DNA from: JAEZVV01 sp036652035
GTDB taxonomy: Bacteria; Pseudomonadota; Gammaproteobacteria; Burkholderiales; Burkholderiaceae_F
Assembly: GCA_036652035.1 (NCBI GenBank)
Contig: JAVVWR010000004.1
Span: 1-64,000 of the forward strand
Direction: 5' to 3'
DNA length: 64,000 nt
Below the pieces are notes generated by a model. It was not told the origin of the DNA. It did no database searches and saw only the letters and a program-made list of their open reading frames with translations. Positions 1-8,100 of the stretch are shown here, one piece after another; position 1 is the stretch's first letter; the number at the start of each line of letters is the position of its first letter. The position numbers and the translations under genes are program-made.

Positions 1-51
1 CCGCGCACGGCCCGTCCGGTGGGTGACAAGAGCGGCACGGTCTATCGGTAA
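1..51 (+). CDS. C-terminal tail of an upstream gene (partial)
   Basis: Frame 1 is open from the window edge and reads 16 codons, ending RPVGDKSGTVYR, before TAA at 49-51. This would be the 3' end of a plus-strand gene that starts outside the window. Sixteen residues are too few to name a family. A possible terminator hairpin follows at 74-101, which fits a gene end here. Chance openness of a short GC-rich frame is the main alternative. Confidence 0.3.
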   Translation, partial: PRTARPVGDKSGTVYR

Positions 52-73
52 ACACCGGGCCGCAGTCTGTTCG

Positions 74-109
74 GGGCGCATCTCCGCCAGGGGCTGCGCC
101 CTTGTTGTT
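74..109 (+). terminator. possible terminator hairpin after the upstream partial gene
   Basis: GGGCGCA (74-80) pairs with TGCGCCC (95-101) across a 14-base loop and is followed by TTGTTGTTG. The T-tract is interrupted and the loop is long, so this is a weak call. The rest of 52-211 shows no gene or other signal. Confidence 0.3.
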
Positions 110-211
110 GGCGCGGGCCGGCTCCAGTGCTTGGGTGGGCCGGTGGCGCTCGATGCTGGGTGAGGAGTTCAGAGTTCACAGCGGCCGGCTCGCTGGCGCG
201 CCATGGCAGGC

Positions 212-1312
212 TCAGACGGGCGCGACGCTGGTGGGCGCGAAGGTGATCACGTGGTCGGCGTCGAGCCGGATGCCGATCGCCTCGCCGATGGCGTGATCAT
301 GGTGGCTGGGCACCAGGGCCAGCACCTCGTGCCCGCTGGCCAGACGCAGCGTGTAGAGAAAATCCGCACCGCGAAAAGCCTTGCTGACGACCTCGGCCTG
401 GAGTGCGCTGGCGTCGTCGTGAATCACGTCGTCGGGCCGGATCAGGACATCGAGCGGGCTGCCCTGGCCGCACTCGGTGCAGCCGCGCGCGCAGGCCGAG
501 GGGATGTCGCCGGCGAGCGCGCCGAGCTCGGTTTGAACGTGCTGGGCATCGACCACGTGGGCCGGCAGAAACACGCCCTGGCCGATGAAGTTGGCGACGT
601 AGCGCGTGGCCGGCCGGTGGTAGAGCTCATACGGCCGGTCCCATTGTTCGAGTTGGCCGGCGCGCATCACGCCGACCCGGTCGGCCATGGCGAAGGCTTC
701 CTGCTGGTCGTGAGTGACCAGGATCGCGCTGGTGCCGCTCGCCTTGAGGATGTGCCGCACCTCGGTCGAGAGTCGGCCGCGCAGCTCGACATCGAGGCTG
801 GAAAAGGGTTCATCCATCAGCAGCAGGGCCGGGCGTGGCGCGAGGGCGCGAGCCAGCGCCACCCGTTGCTGCTGCCCGCCCGAGAGTTCGTGCGGGAACT
901 TGGCGCGGTGGCCGCTAAGGCCCACGAGCTCGAGCATCTCGGCCGCGCGCGCGCTGCGGGTTGCCGCGCTCATGGCGCGTAAGCCAAAGGCCACGTTGGC
1001 AGCGACCGAGAGATGCGGAAACAGTGCGTAGTCCTGAAACACCAGACCTACACCGCGCTTTTCCGGGGCGGCGGTAAAGCCGTGGCCCGAGACGCTGACG
1101 CCGTCGATCACGATCTCGCCCGCGCTGACGGGAACAAAGCCCGCCACCGCGCGCAGCAGCGTGGTCTTGCCGCAGCCCGACTGACCGACAAGAGCGCCGA
1201 TCTCGCCGGCGGCCAGCGTCAGGTTCAGTCCGGACAGCACGGGGGCGGTGGCGCGGGGGTAGCGGACCGTCAGGTCGCGCAGGGTGAGAATCGGGGAGGG
1301 AGCGGCGAGCAT
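212..1312 (-). CDS. fbpC: Iron(III) ABC transporter ATP-binding protein
   Basis: This 366-aa cytoplasmic ATPase would power ferric-iron import through the permease encoded divergently at 1379. It has the full ABC set: Walker [10 protein letters not shown] (about residue 43), Q-loop FQDYALFPH, signature LSGGQQQR, Walker [13 protein letters not shown] and H-loop VTHDQQEA. The C-terminal third (after about residue 240) is the regulatory domain typical of FbpC/PotA-type subunits, with the IRPDDV stretch. That domain carries an unusual cysteine cluster, CARGCTEC (CX3CX2C). The start ATG at 1312 is 13 bases from the Fur-type palindrome at 1325-1353, so both the transcript start and repression are probably set there. 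Iron specificity is inferred from the permease partner and the Fur site; a related small-anion or metal importer is possible. Confidence 0.88.
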   Translation of the reverse strand: MLAAPSPILTLRDLTVRYPRATAPVLSGLNLTLAAGEIGALVGQSGCGKTTLLRAVAGFVPVSAGEIVIDGVSVSGHGFTAAPEKRGVGLVFQDYALFPHLSVAANVAFGLRAMSAATRSARAAEMLELVGLSGHRAKFPHELSGGQQQRVALARALAPRPALLLMDEPFSSLDVELRGRLSTEVRHILKASGTSAILVTHDQQEAFAMADRVGVMRAGQLEQWDRPYELYHRPATRYVANFIGQGVFLPAHVVDAQHVQTELGALAGDIPSACARGCTECGQGSPLDVLIRPDDVIHDDASALQAEVVSKAFRGADFLYTLRLASGHEVLALVPSHHDHAIGEAIGIRLDADHVITFAPTSVAPV

Positions 1313-1324
1313 GGGCGAAGTTTA

Positions 1325-1353
1325 ATTCAAATGCGTATCATTCGCATTTGAAT
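1325..1353. promoter_or_regulatory. Fur-type operator between fbpC and fbpB
   Basis: The 11-base arms ATTCAAATGCG (1325-1335) and CGCATTTGAAT (1343-1353) are perfect inverted repeats around a 7-base centre, TATCATT. On the minus strand the core reads GCGAATGATACGCATTT, which resembles known Fur boxes (AT-rich, overlapping NATWAT units, TGATA core). It lies between the divergent starts of the ATPase and permease genes, so one site could control both. A second palindrome of the same style sits before fbpA at 54193-54223. Confidence 0.8.
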
Positions 1354-1378
1354 CGAGGCCCGATGTCGATGCGTCTGA

Positions 1379-3121
1379 TTGGTCGCTGCGGCCGTAGCTC
1401 CCTTCCACCGCGAGTACCGCTTGGCTGCCTTGCCCACTTCACTTTCCGCCTCTCGCTCGCCGCGCGAGCCCTTGCTCGGGACCGCGGTGGCGGCCATCGT
1501 CGCCGGTCTGATCGTCGGTCTGCCGGTGGTGAGCGTGCTGGCCAGCTTCTTCTCGACCGAGGCCACCCGCGACACCCTGCTGCACCTGGCGAGCACCATC
1601 ATTCCGCGCGCGGCGCTCGAGACCGCGGCGCTCTCCGTTCTGGTGCTCGCGGGCGTGGTGCTGCTGGGCGCGCCCGCGGCATGGCTGGTTGCGGCCACCG
1701 ACTTTCCGGGCCGCCGCTGGTTTGAATGGGGGCTGCTGCTGCCGATGGCAATGCCGGCCTACATCGTCGCCTACGCCTATACCGATTTTCTGCAGTTCTC
1801 CGGTCCCTTGCAGACGCTCTTGCGCGAGTCCTTTGGCTGGGGGCGCGGCGATTATTGGTTCCCGGAGATCCGCTCGCTGCCGGGCGCGGCCTTCGTCTTT
1901 GCCGTGGTTCTCTACCCCTATGTCTACCTGCTCGCCCGCACCGCTTTCATGGCGCGCACCGCGTCGATGATGGACGCTGCGCGCGGGCTTGGCCTGTCGC
2001 CGTGGTCAGCGTGGTGGCGGGTCAATCTGCCGCTGGCGCGGCCGGCGATTGCCGCCGGCGCTCTGCTCGCCCTGATGGAGACGATCGCCGATTACGGCGC
2101 GGCGCAGTACTTCGGTCTGCAGACCTTCACCACCTCGGTGATGCGGGCCTGGTTCTCGCTGGGGGACCGGGTGGCGGCGAGCCAGCTCGCCGGGGTGCTC
2201 TTGATGGTGGTGCTGGTGATCGTTGCGCTGGAATCGCGCGCGCGCGGCCGGGCGCGGTTTTTCACGCCGACCGCGAGTCAGCGGCCGGCGCTGCGCAGCC
2301 CGCTCGCCGGAGCGCGCGGCTGGGTCGCGACCCTGGTGTGCAGCGTGCCGGTCGTGGTGGGCTTTGTCGCGCCTGTGATTCTGCTGGTGCGGCTGCTGGT
2401 GCCGGCGTGGGAAACGGTGCAATGGACTCGCTATCTGGGCTGGCTGGCCAATACGGTTCTGATCGCCGCCGCCGCGGCGGCGCTGGCGCTCGTCTTTGTT
2501 TTGCTGCTCGCGTATTCGCAGCGCATGGTCACGCGCGGTGCCCCGGGCTGGCTGGTCAAGCTCTCGGTGCGGGTGATGAGCCTGGGTTACGCCGTGCCGG
2601 GGGCGGTGATCGCGGTGGGCATTCTCGTGCCTCTGGCCGGCCTGGACCGCCAGATCGATTCGCTCGCCCGCGGTGTGGCGGGCAGCGGCACCGGGCTGCT
2701 GCTCACCGGCAGCGTGTTTGCTCTCCTGTACGGCTACCTCGTGCGCTATTTCGCGGTCGCCTACCAGCCGGTGGAGACGGGCCTGGCTCGCATCACGCCG
2801 GCGATGGACGCCTCGGCGCGTTCGCTCGGCGCCAGCCCGGCCGAGGTGTTCCGCCGGATTCACCTGCCGATCCTCGCGCCCTCGGTGCTGGCGGCAGCGC
2901 TTCTGGTGTTTGTCGATGTGATGAAGGAGCTGCCCGCGACCCTGCTGCTGCGACCCTTCAACTTTGACACTCTGGCTGTGGTGGCCTATCAGTTCGCGGC
3001 CGACGAGCGCCTGGGCGAGGCGGCGGCGCCGTCGCTGACGATTGTGGCGGCGGGCGTGCTGCCGGTGATCCTGCTCTCACGGGCGATTGCCCGCGCGGGT
3101 CAAGCGGGATCGCCGCGCTGA
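1379..3121 (+). CDS. fbpB: Iron(III) ABC transporter permease, two-domain
   Basis: This 580-aa inner-membrane permease contains two fused binding-protein-dependent transport domains, as in FbpB/SfuB. The two EAA-type coupling loops are visible: ARGLGLSPWSAWWRVNLP (near residue 200) and ARSLGASPAEVFRRIHLP (near residue 480). Each is followed by a hydrophobic run. About twelve membrane segments are apparent. The start is uncertain. TTG at 1379 is the most upstream start in frame and has no good ribosome site, and another TTG lies about 45 bases downstream. The ATGs at 1363 and 1369 are in a different frame. It is divergent from fbpC across the Fur-type operator and presumably works with FbpC and the distant FbpA at 54277. 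Confidence 0.88.
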   Translation: MVAAAVAPFHREYRLAALPTSLSASRSPREPLLGTAVAAIVAGLIVGLPVVSVLASFFSTEATRDTLLHLASTIIPRAALETAALSVLVLAGVVLLGAPAAWLVAATDFPGRRWFEWGLLLPMAMPAYIVAYAYTDFLQFSGPLQTLLRESFGWGRGDYWFPEIRSLPGAAFVFAVVLYPYVYLLARTAFMARTASMMDAARGLGLSPWSAWWRVNLPLARPAIAAGALLALMETIADYGAAQYFGLQTFTTSVMRAWFSLGDRVAASQLAGVLLMVVLVIVALESRARGRARFFTPTASQRPALRSPLAGARGWVATLVCSVPVVVGFVAPVILLVRLLVPAWETVQWTRYLGWLANTVLIAAAAAALALVFVLLLAYSQRMVTRGAPGWLVKLSVRVMSLGYAVPGAVIAVGILVPLAGLDRQIDSLARGVAGSGTGLLLTGSVFALLYGYLVRYFAVAYQPVETGLARITPAMDASARSLGASPAEVFRRIHLPILAPSVLAAALLVFVDVMKELPATLLLRPFNFDTLAVVAYQFAADERLGEAAAPSLTIVAAGVLPVILLSRAIARAGQAGSPR

Positions 3122-3187
3122 TATCGTTGCCCTATCCGCCAGGCAAGGCACTCTCGCCTGGCCTCAACCCGCTACAGGACCGTGCTC

Positions 3188-3883
3188 ATGTCGTTTACTT
3201 TCGCTCCGCCGCCGCAGGCCGTCGTTCCCGTCTGGAACAGCGATGACTGGTTTCCGGTTCACCGCATCTACTGCGTCGGCCGCAACTACGAAGAGCACGC
3301 CAAGGAAATGGGCGCGGGCGGACGCGAAGCGCCGTTCTTTTTCAGCAAGCCCGCCGACGCGGTGTTCCCGGTGCCCGAGAGCAAGCCGGCGGTGATGGAC
3401 TTCCCCGTCGCCACCGAGAACCTGCACCACGAAGTCGAGCTGGTGGTGGCCCTGGGCAAGGGCGGGCGCAACATCGCCGCGGCCGACGCCGCCGCGCACA
3501 TCTGGGGCTACGCCGTCGGCCTTGACCTCACCCGTCGCGACCTGCAGGCCGAGGCCAAGAAGAATGGCCGGCCGTGGGATACCGCCAAGGGCTTTGACCA
3601 ATCGGCGCCGATCACCCCGATCAAGCCGGTGGGCAAGATGGCTCCGGTCGATCAGGCCGAGATCTGGCTCTACGTCAACAACGTCAAACGCCAGGTCGGC
3701 CGCATCGACCAGATGATCTGGAGCATCGGCGAGACGATCGAGCATCTCTCGCGCTTGTACGAACTTCAGCCCGGCGACCTGATCTTCACCGGCACGCCCG
3801 CCGGAGTGAGCGCGGTGGTCAAGGGTGACGAGCTCGAAGGCGGCGTCACCGGCGTCGGCGTTCTCAAGCTCAAGCTGCGCTGA
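3188..3883 (+). CDS. nagK: Fumarylpyruvate hydrolase (FAH family)
   Basis: This 231-aa cytoplasmic FAH-fold hydrolase probably splits fumarylpyruvate to fumarate and pyruvate, the last step of the gentisate route. The compact length and the motifs GRNYEEHAKEM, ENLHHEVELVVALG (metal-ligand glutamates), GLDLTRRD and FTGTPAGV fit the small single-domain FAH group (YcgM/NagK type) rather than full-length fumarylacetoacetase. The ATG at 3188 is preferred to the GTG two codons upstream. The next gene is a zeta-class GST-like maleylpyruvate isomerase, 68 bases downstream on the same strand; this pairing is the main argument for the pathway assignment. No gentisate dioxygenase is present in the window. 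Alternatives are an acylpyruvase or oxaloacetate decarboxylase of the same family. Confidence 0.75.
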   Translation: MSFTFAPPPQAVVPVWNSDDWFPVHRIYCVGRNYEEHAKEMGAGGREAPFFFSKPADAVFPVPESKPAVMDFPVATENLHHEVELVVALGKGGRNIAAADAAAHIWGYAVGLDLTRRDLQAEAKKNGRPWDTAKGFDQSAPITPIKPVGKMAPVDQAEIWLYVNNVKRQVGRIDQMIWSIGETIEHLSRLYELQPGDLIFTGTPAGVSAVVKGDELEGGVTGVGVLKLKLR

Positions 3884-3951
3884 TCGCAGCGCTGGCGTGC
3901 GGTCCCCGGCCGCACGCTTTTCTCGGCGCATACCGCCCCGGCGAACCGACC

Positions 3952-4593
3952 ATGCTCAAGCTGCACAGCTACTTCCGCTCTTCGGCCTCGTTTCGCGTGC
4001 GGATCGCGCTCAACTTCAAGGGCTTGGATTACCAGACTTGGCCCACGCATCTGCTGCGAGGTGGCGGCGAGCAACTCGGCCCGGCGTTCCGGGCGCTCAA
4101 CCCCGCCGCTCTGGTGCCGGTGCTCGAAGACGGCGGCCGGGTCCTGACGCAGTCGATTGCGATCATTGAATACCTCGAGGAGCTCCACCCCGAACCCGCC
4201 TTGCTGCCGCGCGATCCTTGGGCGCGGGCGCAGGTGAGGGCGCTGGCACTGGCCGTGGCCTGCGAGATCCATCCGCTCAACAACCTGCGCGTGCTCCAGT
4301 ACCTCGGCCGCGAGATGAACGCGAGCGACGAGCAGAAGAGGGCCTGGGCTCGCCACTGGATCGAGACCGGATTCGCCCAGCTCGACGCCATGCTGGCGCC
4401 CGTGGCGGGCCGTTACGCGGTGGGCGACGCCATCAGCCTGGCCGACGTGCTGCTCGTGCCGCAGGTCTTCAATGCGCGGCGCTTCGATTGCCGGCTCGAC
4501 ACTGTGCCGCGCGTGATGCGGGTGTTTGATGCCTGCATGGCGCTGCCCGCCTTTATCGCGGCACAACCGGCGCGTCAGCCGGACGCCGAATAG
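3952..4593 (+). CDS. nagL: Maleylpyruvate/maleylacetoacetate isomerase (zeta GST)
   Basis: This 213-aa glutathione-dependent cis-trans isomerase would convert maleylpyruvate to fumarylpyruvate, the substrate of the preceding hydrolase. The zeta-class signature SSASFRVRIALN is at residues 10-21, and the N-terminal thioredoxin-like domain ends with ALVPVLEDGG and QSIAIIEYLEE. The helical C-terminal domain includes YAVGDAISLADV. Length is normal for the family. The ATG at 3952 follows the nagK stop by 68 bases, so one transcript is likely. The stop codon TAG directly adjoins the GAGCGGCA tandem repeat and the first assembly gap. Whether maleylpyruvate or maleylacetoacetate is preferred cannot be told from sequence. 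Confidence 0.8.
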   Translation: MLKLHSYFRSSASFRVRIALNFKGLDYQTWPTHLLRGGGEQLGPAFRALNPAALVPVLEDGGRVLTQSIAIIEYLEELHPEPALLPRDPWARAQVRALALAVACEIHPLNNLRVLQYLGREMNASDEQKRAWARHWIETGFAQLDAMLAPVAGRYAVGDAISLADVLLVPQVFNARRFDCRLDTVPRVMRVFDACMALPAFIAAQPARQPDAE

Positions 4594-4605
4594 AGCGGCA
4601 GAGCG

Positions 4606-4705
4606 NNNNNNNNNNNNNNNNNNNNNNNNNNNNNNNNNNNNNNNNNNNNNNNNNNNNNNNNNNNNNNNNNNNNNNNNNNNNNNNNNNNNNNNNNNNNNNN
4701 NNNNN
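4606..4705. other. Assembly gap 1 (100 N) with duplicated 55-base flanks
   Basis: The 55 bases before the gap (4551-4605) are repeated exactly after it (4706-4760). This is what overlapping contig ends joined by a fixed 100-N spacer would give. The true sequence probably has one copy and no gap. However, the overlap runs into the octanucleotide repeat, so the real repeat number is uncertain. Confidence 0.9.
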
Positions 4706-4746
4706 CTTTATCGCGGCACAACCGGCGCGTCAGCCGGACGCCGAAT

Positions 4747-4808
4747 AGAGCGGCAGAGCGGCAGAGCGGCAGAGCGGCAGAGCGGCAGAGCGGCAGAGCG
4801 GCAGAGCG
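4747..4808. repeat. Octanucleotide tandem repeat, about 7.75 copies
   Basis: The unit AGAGCGGC is repeated seven full times plus six bases from 4747 to 4808, with no interruption. It starts at the nagL stop codon (second copy of the gap-1 flank) and ends about 290 bases upstream of the giant surface protein start. Perfect arrays of this kind change copy number by strand slippage. The assembly broke at this array, so its length here is not reliable. Confidence 0.9.
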
Positions 4809-4890
4809 TCTGGCATTGTTTGCGTCGATGTTGCAAAAGCGAGTCAATAAGATGTAACCCGATTAGGGTAATGACGTAAGTACGCAGTAT

Positions 4891-4924
4891 TCTGCCGGCG
4901 CTTGTAGTCGTTTCTTCCGGCAGA
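4891..4924 (+). other. Inverted repeat in the leader of the giant surface gene
   Basis: TCTGCCGG (4891-4898) and CCGGCAGA (4917-4924) are perfect 8-base arms around an 18-base loop, about 175 bases before the chosen start at 5101. No T-tract follows, so it does not look like an intrinsic terminator. It could be an operator or an mRNA leader hairpin. I recognise no known riboswitch here. Confidence 0.4.
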
Positions 4925-5100
4925 CGTCCTTGAAAACCAATTTCGAACCCGGTGGCAGTTCCGAGTGGAACTGTCGCCAGCTGCGGCACGCACGCCGCGC
5001 GATCGGTTCAGCCTCCTTCCCCTCATTGATCACTGGCGCTGCTGCGGCGCCGGGGCCGGCCTCGTCCGTTGTCGACGGCGCCCGCATTCTTCCGAGAGCC

Positions 5101-8100
5101 ATGGGCTCGTTCGTCATGACCGCATTCTTCTCGGGCCGCCTGGCCTCGCGTTTGGCTTGCTCCTGCGTCAACGGCCTGGCCTTGCTGGTTTTTCCGGCCG
5201 CAGTGTTGGCAGCCGACGTTCAGGTGGCCGCGTTCACCGATACACCCGACCCGGTGTCCGCGGGTGGCCTGGTCACCTATGCCGCTCGGGTTGATAACAG
5301 CGACATTGATGCGGCTCTCGACGTGGTTTTGCGGGTGAGCGTGCCGGCGGGCGCGAGCTTTGTCTCGGCCCCGGCGGACTGCGCCTTCGATGCCGGGCGC
5401 CGTGAAGTGGCTTGTTCCCTGGGGACGGTCGGCGGCAAGGGCGAGGACGTGCGCAATCGCAGCGTCACGCTGCGGGCCTTGGGCCCGGGGCCGACGACGA
5501 TCACCTCGGTCGCGAGCGTGACCTCGAGCAACGATGCCAACCCTGGCAACAACAGCCAGTCGGAATCGACCACCGTTGTCAGCGGCGCCAATCTTGGCCT
5601 AGCGATGTCAGGTTCCCCCAACCCGGTGGTGGGGGGGGGCAAGCTCACCTACACGCTGACGGCCAGCAACGGCGGCCCTAATACCAGCAACGGCATTCGT
5701 ATTGTCAATACCTTGCCGCCGGCGTCGATTTTCGATTCCAGCGCGGGCACTGGTTGGTCGTGCGGCGTGGCGGGGCGAGTCGTCACCTGCGATCACGACG
5801 CTGCGCACGCCATCGGCGCCCTGATTCCCGATTTGCGGCTGGTGGCAAAAATCGATGTCGCCAGCGGCACCGTGACCAATAGCGCCACGATCAGCCCGGT
5901 GGCTCTGAGCGGCAATCCGGCCGTGGCCGACGCGGAGCCGGCCAACAACACCGTGACGGTCGATACCGCGGTTCTGAATGGCGCCGACCTTCGAATGTTC
6001 AGCAAGACGGTCATTTCGGTAACGCCGGCGATTGCCAGCAGCAACGTGAGTTTTCTCCTGACGCCGCGCAACTACGGTCCCGGTGTGGCAAGCCATGTGG
6101 TGGTCACCGATGTCTTGCCGGCGGGCTGGACCTTCGTCTCGGCCAGTGGCCCCAACTGGACCTGCTCGAATGTTGGAGCCACGGTGAGTTGCAGCCGCGC
6201 GACCATGCCTGCGAACACCGGAGCAGACAACATCACCCTGATCGCCACCGCGCCGGGCAATGCGGCCGTGGGCGGCAGTGGCACCGATTTCACCAATACC
6301 GCGAGCCTGATCAGCGATACCGTCGACCCGGATTCGACCAACAACAGCGCCTCGGTCACGCTACGGGTGATGCCCGACGGCGCCGACCTGAGCCTGACCA
6401 AGACCAAGTCGCCGCGGCCGGTGGCGCTGGGTTCGACCATGGTGTCGAGCATCAACGTGCGCAACCACGGTCCGCGCGCGGCGACCGGCCCCTTGCGCGT
6501 GATCGACCAGCTCGCGGTCGGCGAGGTCTATACCTCGGTTGCCGGCAGCGACTGGAGCTGTAGCGCGACCGGGGCGACGGTGGTCTGCGACCATCCGAAC
6601 AGCATGTCGCTGGCGGTGGGCGTGGGCCTGCCAACGCTGTTGATCACTACGACCGCCACGGAGTCCGGTGTTTTGCGGAACTGGGCATGTACCGGAAATT
6701 CGGTGCCGCCGGGCTCGCTGGCGGCGGCCAAACCGCCGGTCGAGGGCGATGCCAATACCAGCAACGATTGCGCGTATGCCGAGGCGAGCTCGACCACGAC
6801 GCGTCCCGATCTGGCGATCACCAAGACCACCTCGACCCCGCTCGGCGGAGACAAGCGCCTCGGGCCGACGGAAAACGCGGTCACCTTCAACTTGATCGTG
6901 AGCAATCAGAGTCCAGTGGGCACCGAGCCGGCGACCGGGATCGCCGTCATCGATAACGCGATGGCGGCCTACCGCGGAAATCGCAGTGGTGTGCCGAGCG
7001 CCGTGGCCACCCCGCAAGGCGGAACCACCGCACGCATGTCGTGCTTGGTCAATAACGGACATGTCAATTGCCTCCAAACCAGTGGGGAGCTCCGGGGCGG
7101 TGAGTCGATCACGATCGCCATCACCATGCCGCGGCCGCTCTTGGATGGAAATTTTGCCAATACCGCCACGGTCAGTAATAACCGCGAAGGCGACCCCAAC
7201 AGCAGCAATAACACGGCCATGGACACGGTGCAGATCGATCCTGTCGCCGATATGCAGATGACGGGCAATACGACGACGCCGACCGCAGTCCGCACCGGCG
7301 TCAACGCGACCTATGTGCTGAGTTTCCGCAACAACGGCTTGTCGAGAGCCGACGGGGTGGTGGTCACCGACACGTTTAACTTTCCCGCGGGCGATAGCGG
7401 CATGAGTGTGGTGTCGGTGGCGTCAAGCGCGTTTGGCTCGAGCTGCTCGATTGCGGCCGGCGCGCAGATCACGCCCGCTGCCAACCGTTTCAATTGCACC
7501 ATCGGATCGATGGCTGATGGTGAAACCCAGACCGTCACCCTGGTGGTGCGTCCCAATTTCATGAGCGGCAACGGCGCGCGCTCGGTGGGCAATTCCGCCG
7601 TCGTCAGCAGCAGCACCCACGACAGCGACGCCGCCAACAACAGTGCGGACTCGACCCTGACCGTCAATCCGGCCGCGCTGGATCTACTGATCAACAAGAC
7701 CGATTGGATCGACCCGCTGATCTTCGATGCCGGCACCACCTTCATCGATTACCAGGTAACGGTCACCAACAACGGCCCGTCCTACGGCACGGGGGTCCGC
7801 GTTCGCGAATCCTTCGCGATGCCGGCGGGCAAGAGCGCCCGCTTCGTGTGCGACACCAGTACCTATGGCGGTGGCACCTGCAACAGCCCCTCGCTGTGCT
7901 CGGCCACGGGGCAGGTCAGCGCGCCCGGCGGCACGCTGGCCTTTAGCTGCAACCTGCCGGCTGGCACCGCCACCCATGGTGTGGCGGTGGGTGATCTTGT
8001 CAGCGGCCAGAGCAAGAGAGTGTGGCTGCGCTTCGAGGTGATCGACGCCCCCGCGGGCACGGGCGATGTCTACGCCAATACCGCTTCGGTCGAGTCCAAC

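Noticed and set aside
1363..1725. ATG starts at 1363/1369 behind GAGG just after the Fur-type site
   Set aside because: They open a different frame from the permease with no protein-like content; kept only as a caution about the uncertain fbpB start.
4809..4840. Possible sigma-54 promoter (TGGCATTGTTTGC) after the octanucleotide array
   Set aside because: GG-to-GC spacing is eight bases, which is not tolerated by sigma-54.
4930..5100. Upstream TTG start extending the giant surface protein by 57 residues
   Set aside because: The extension has no signal-peptide character, while ATG 5101/5116 starts a good one; the extension is probably leader sequence with the 4891-4924 hairpin.
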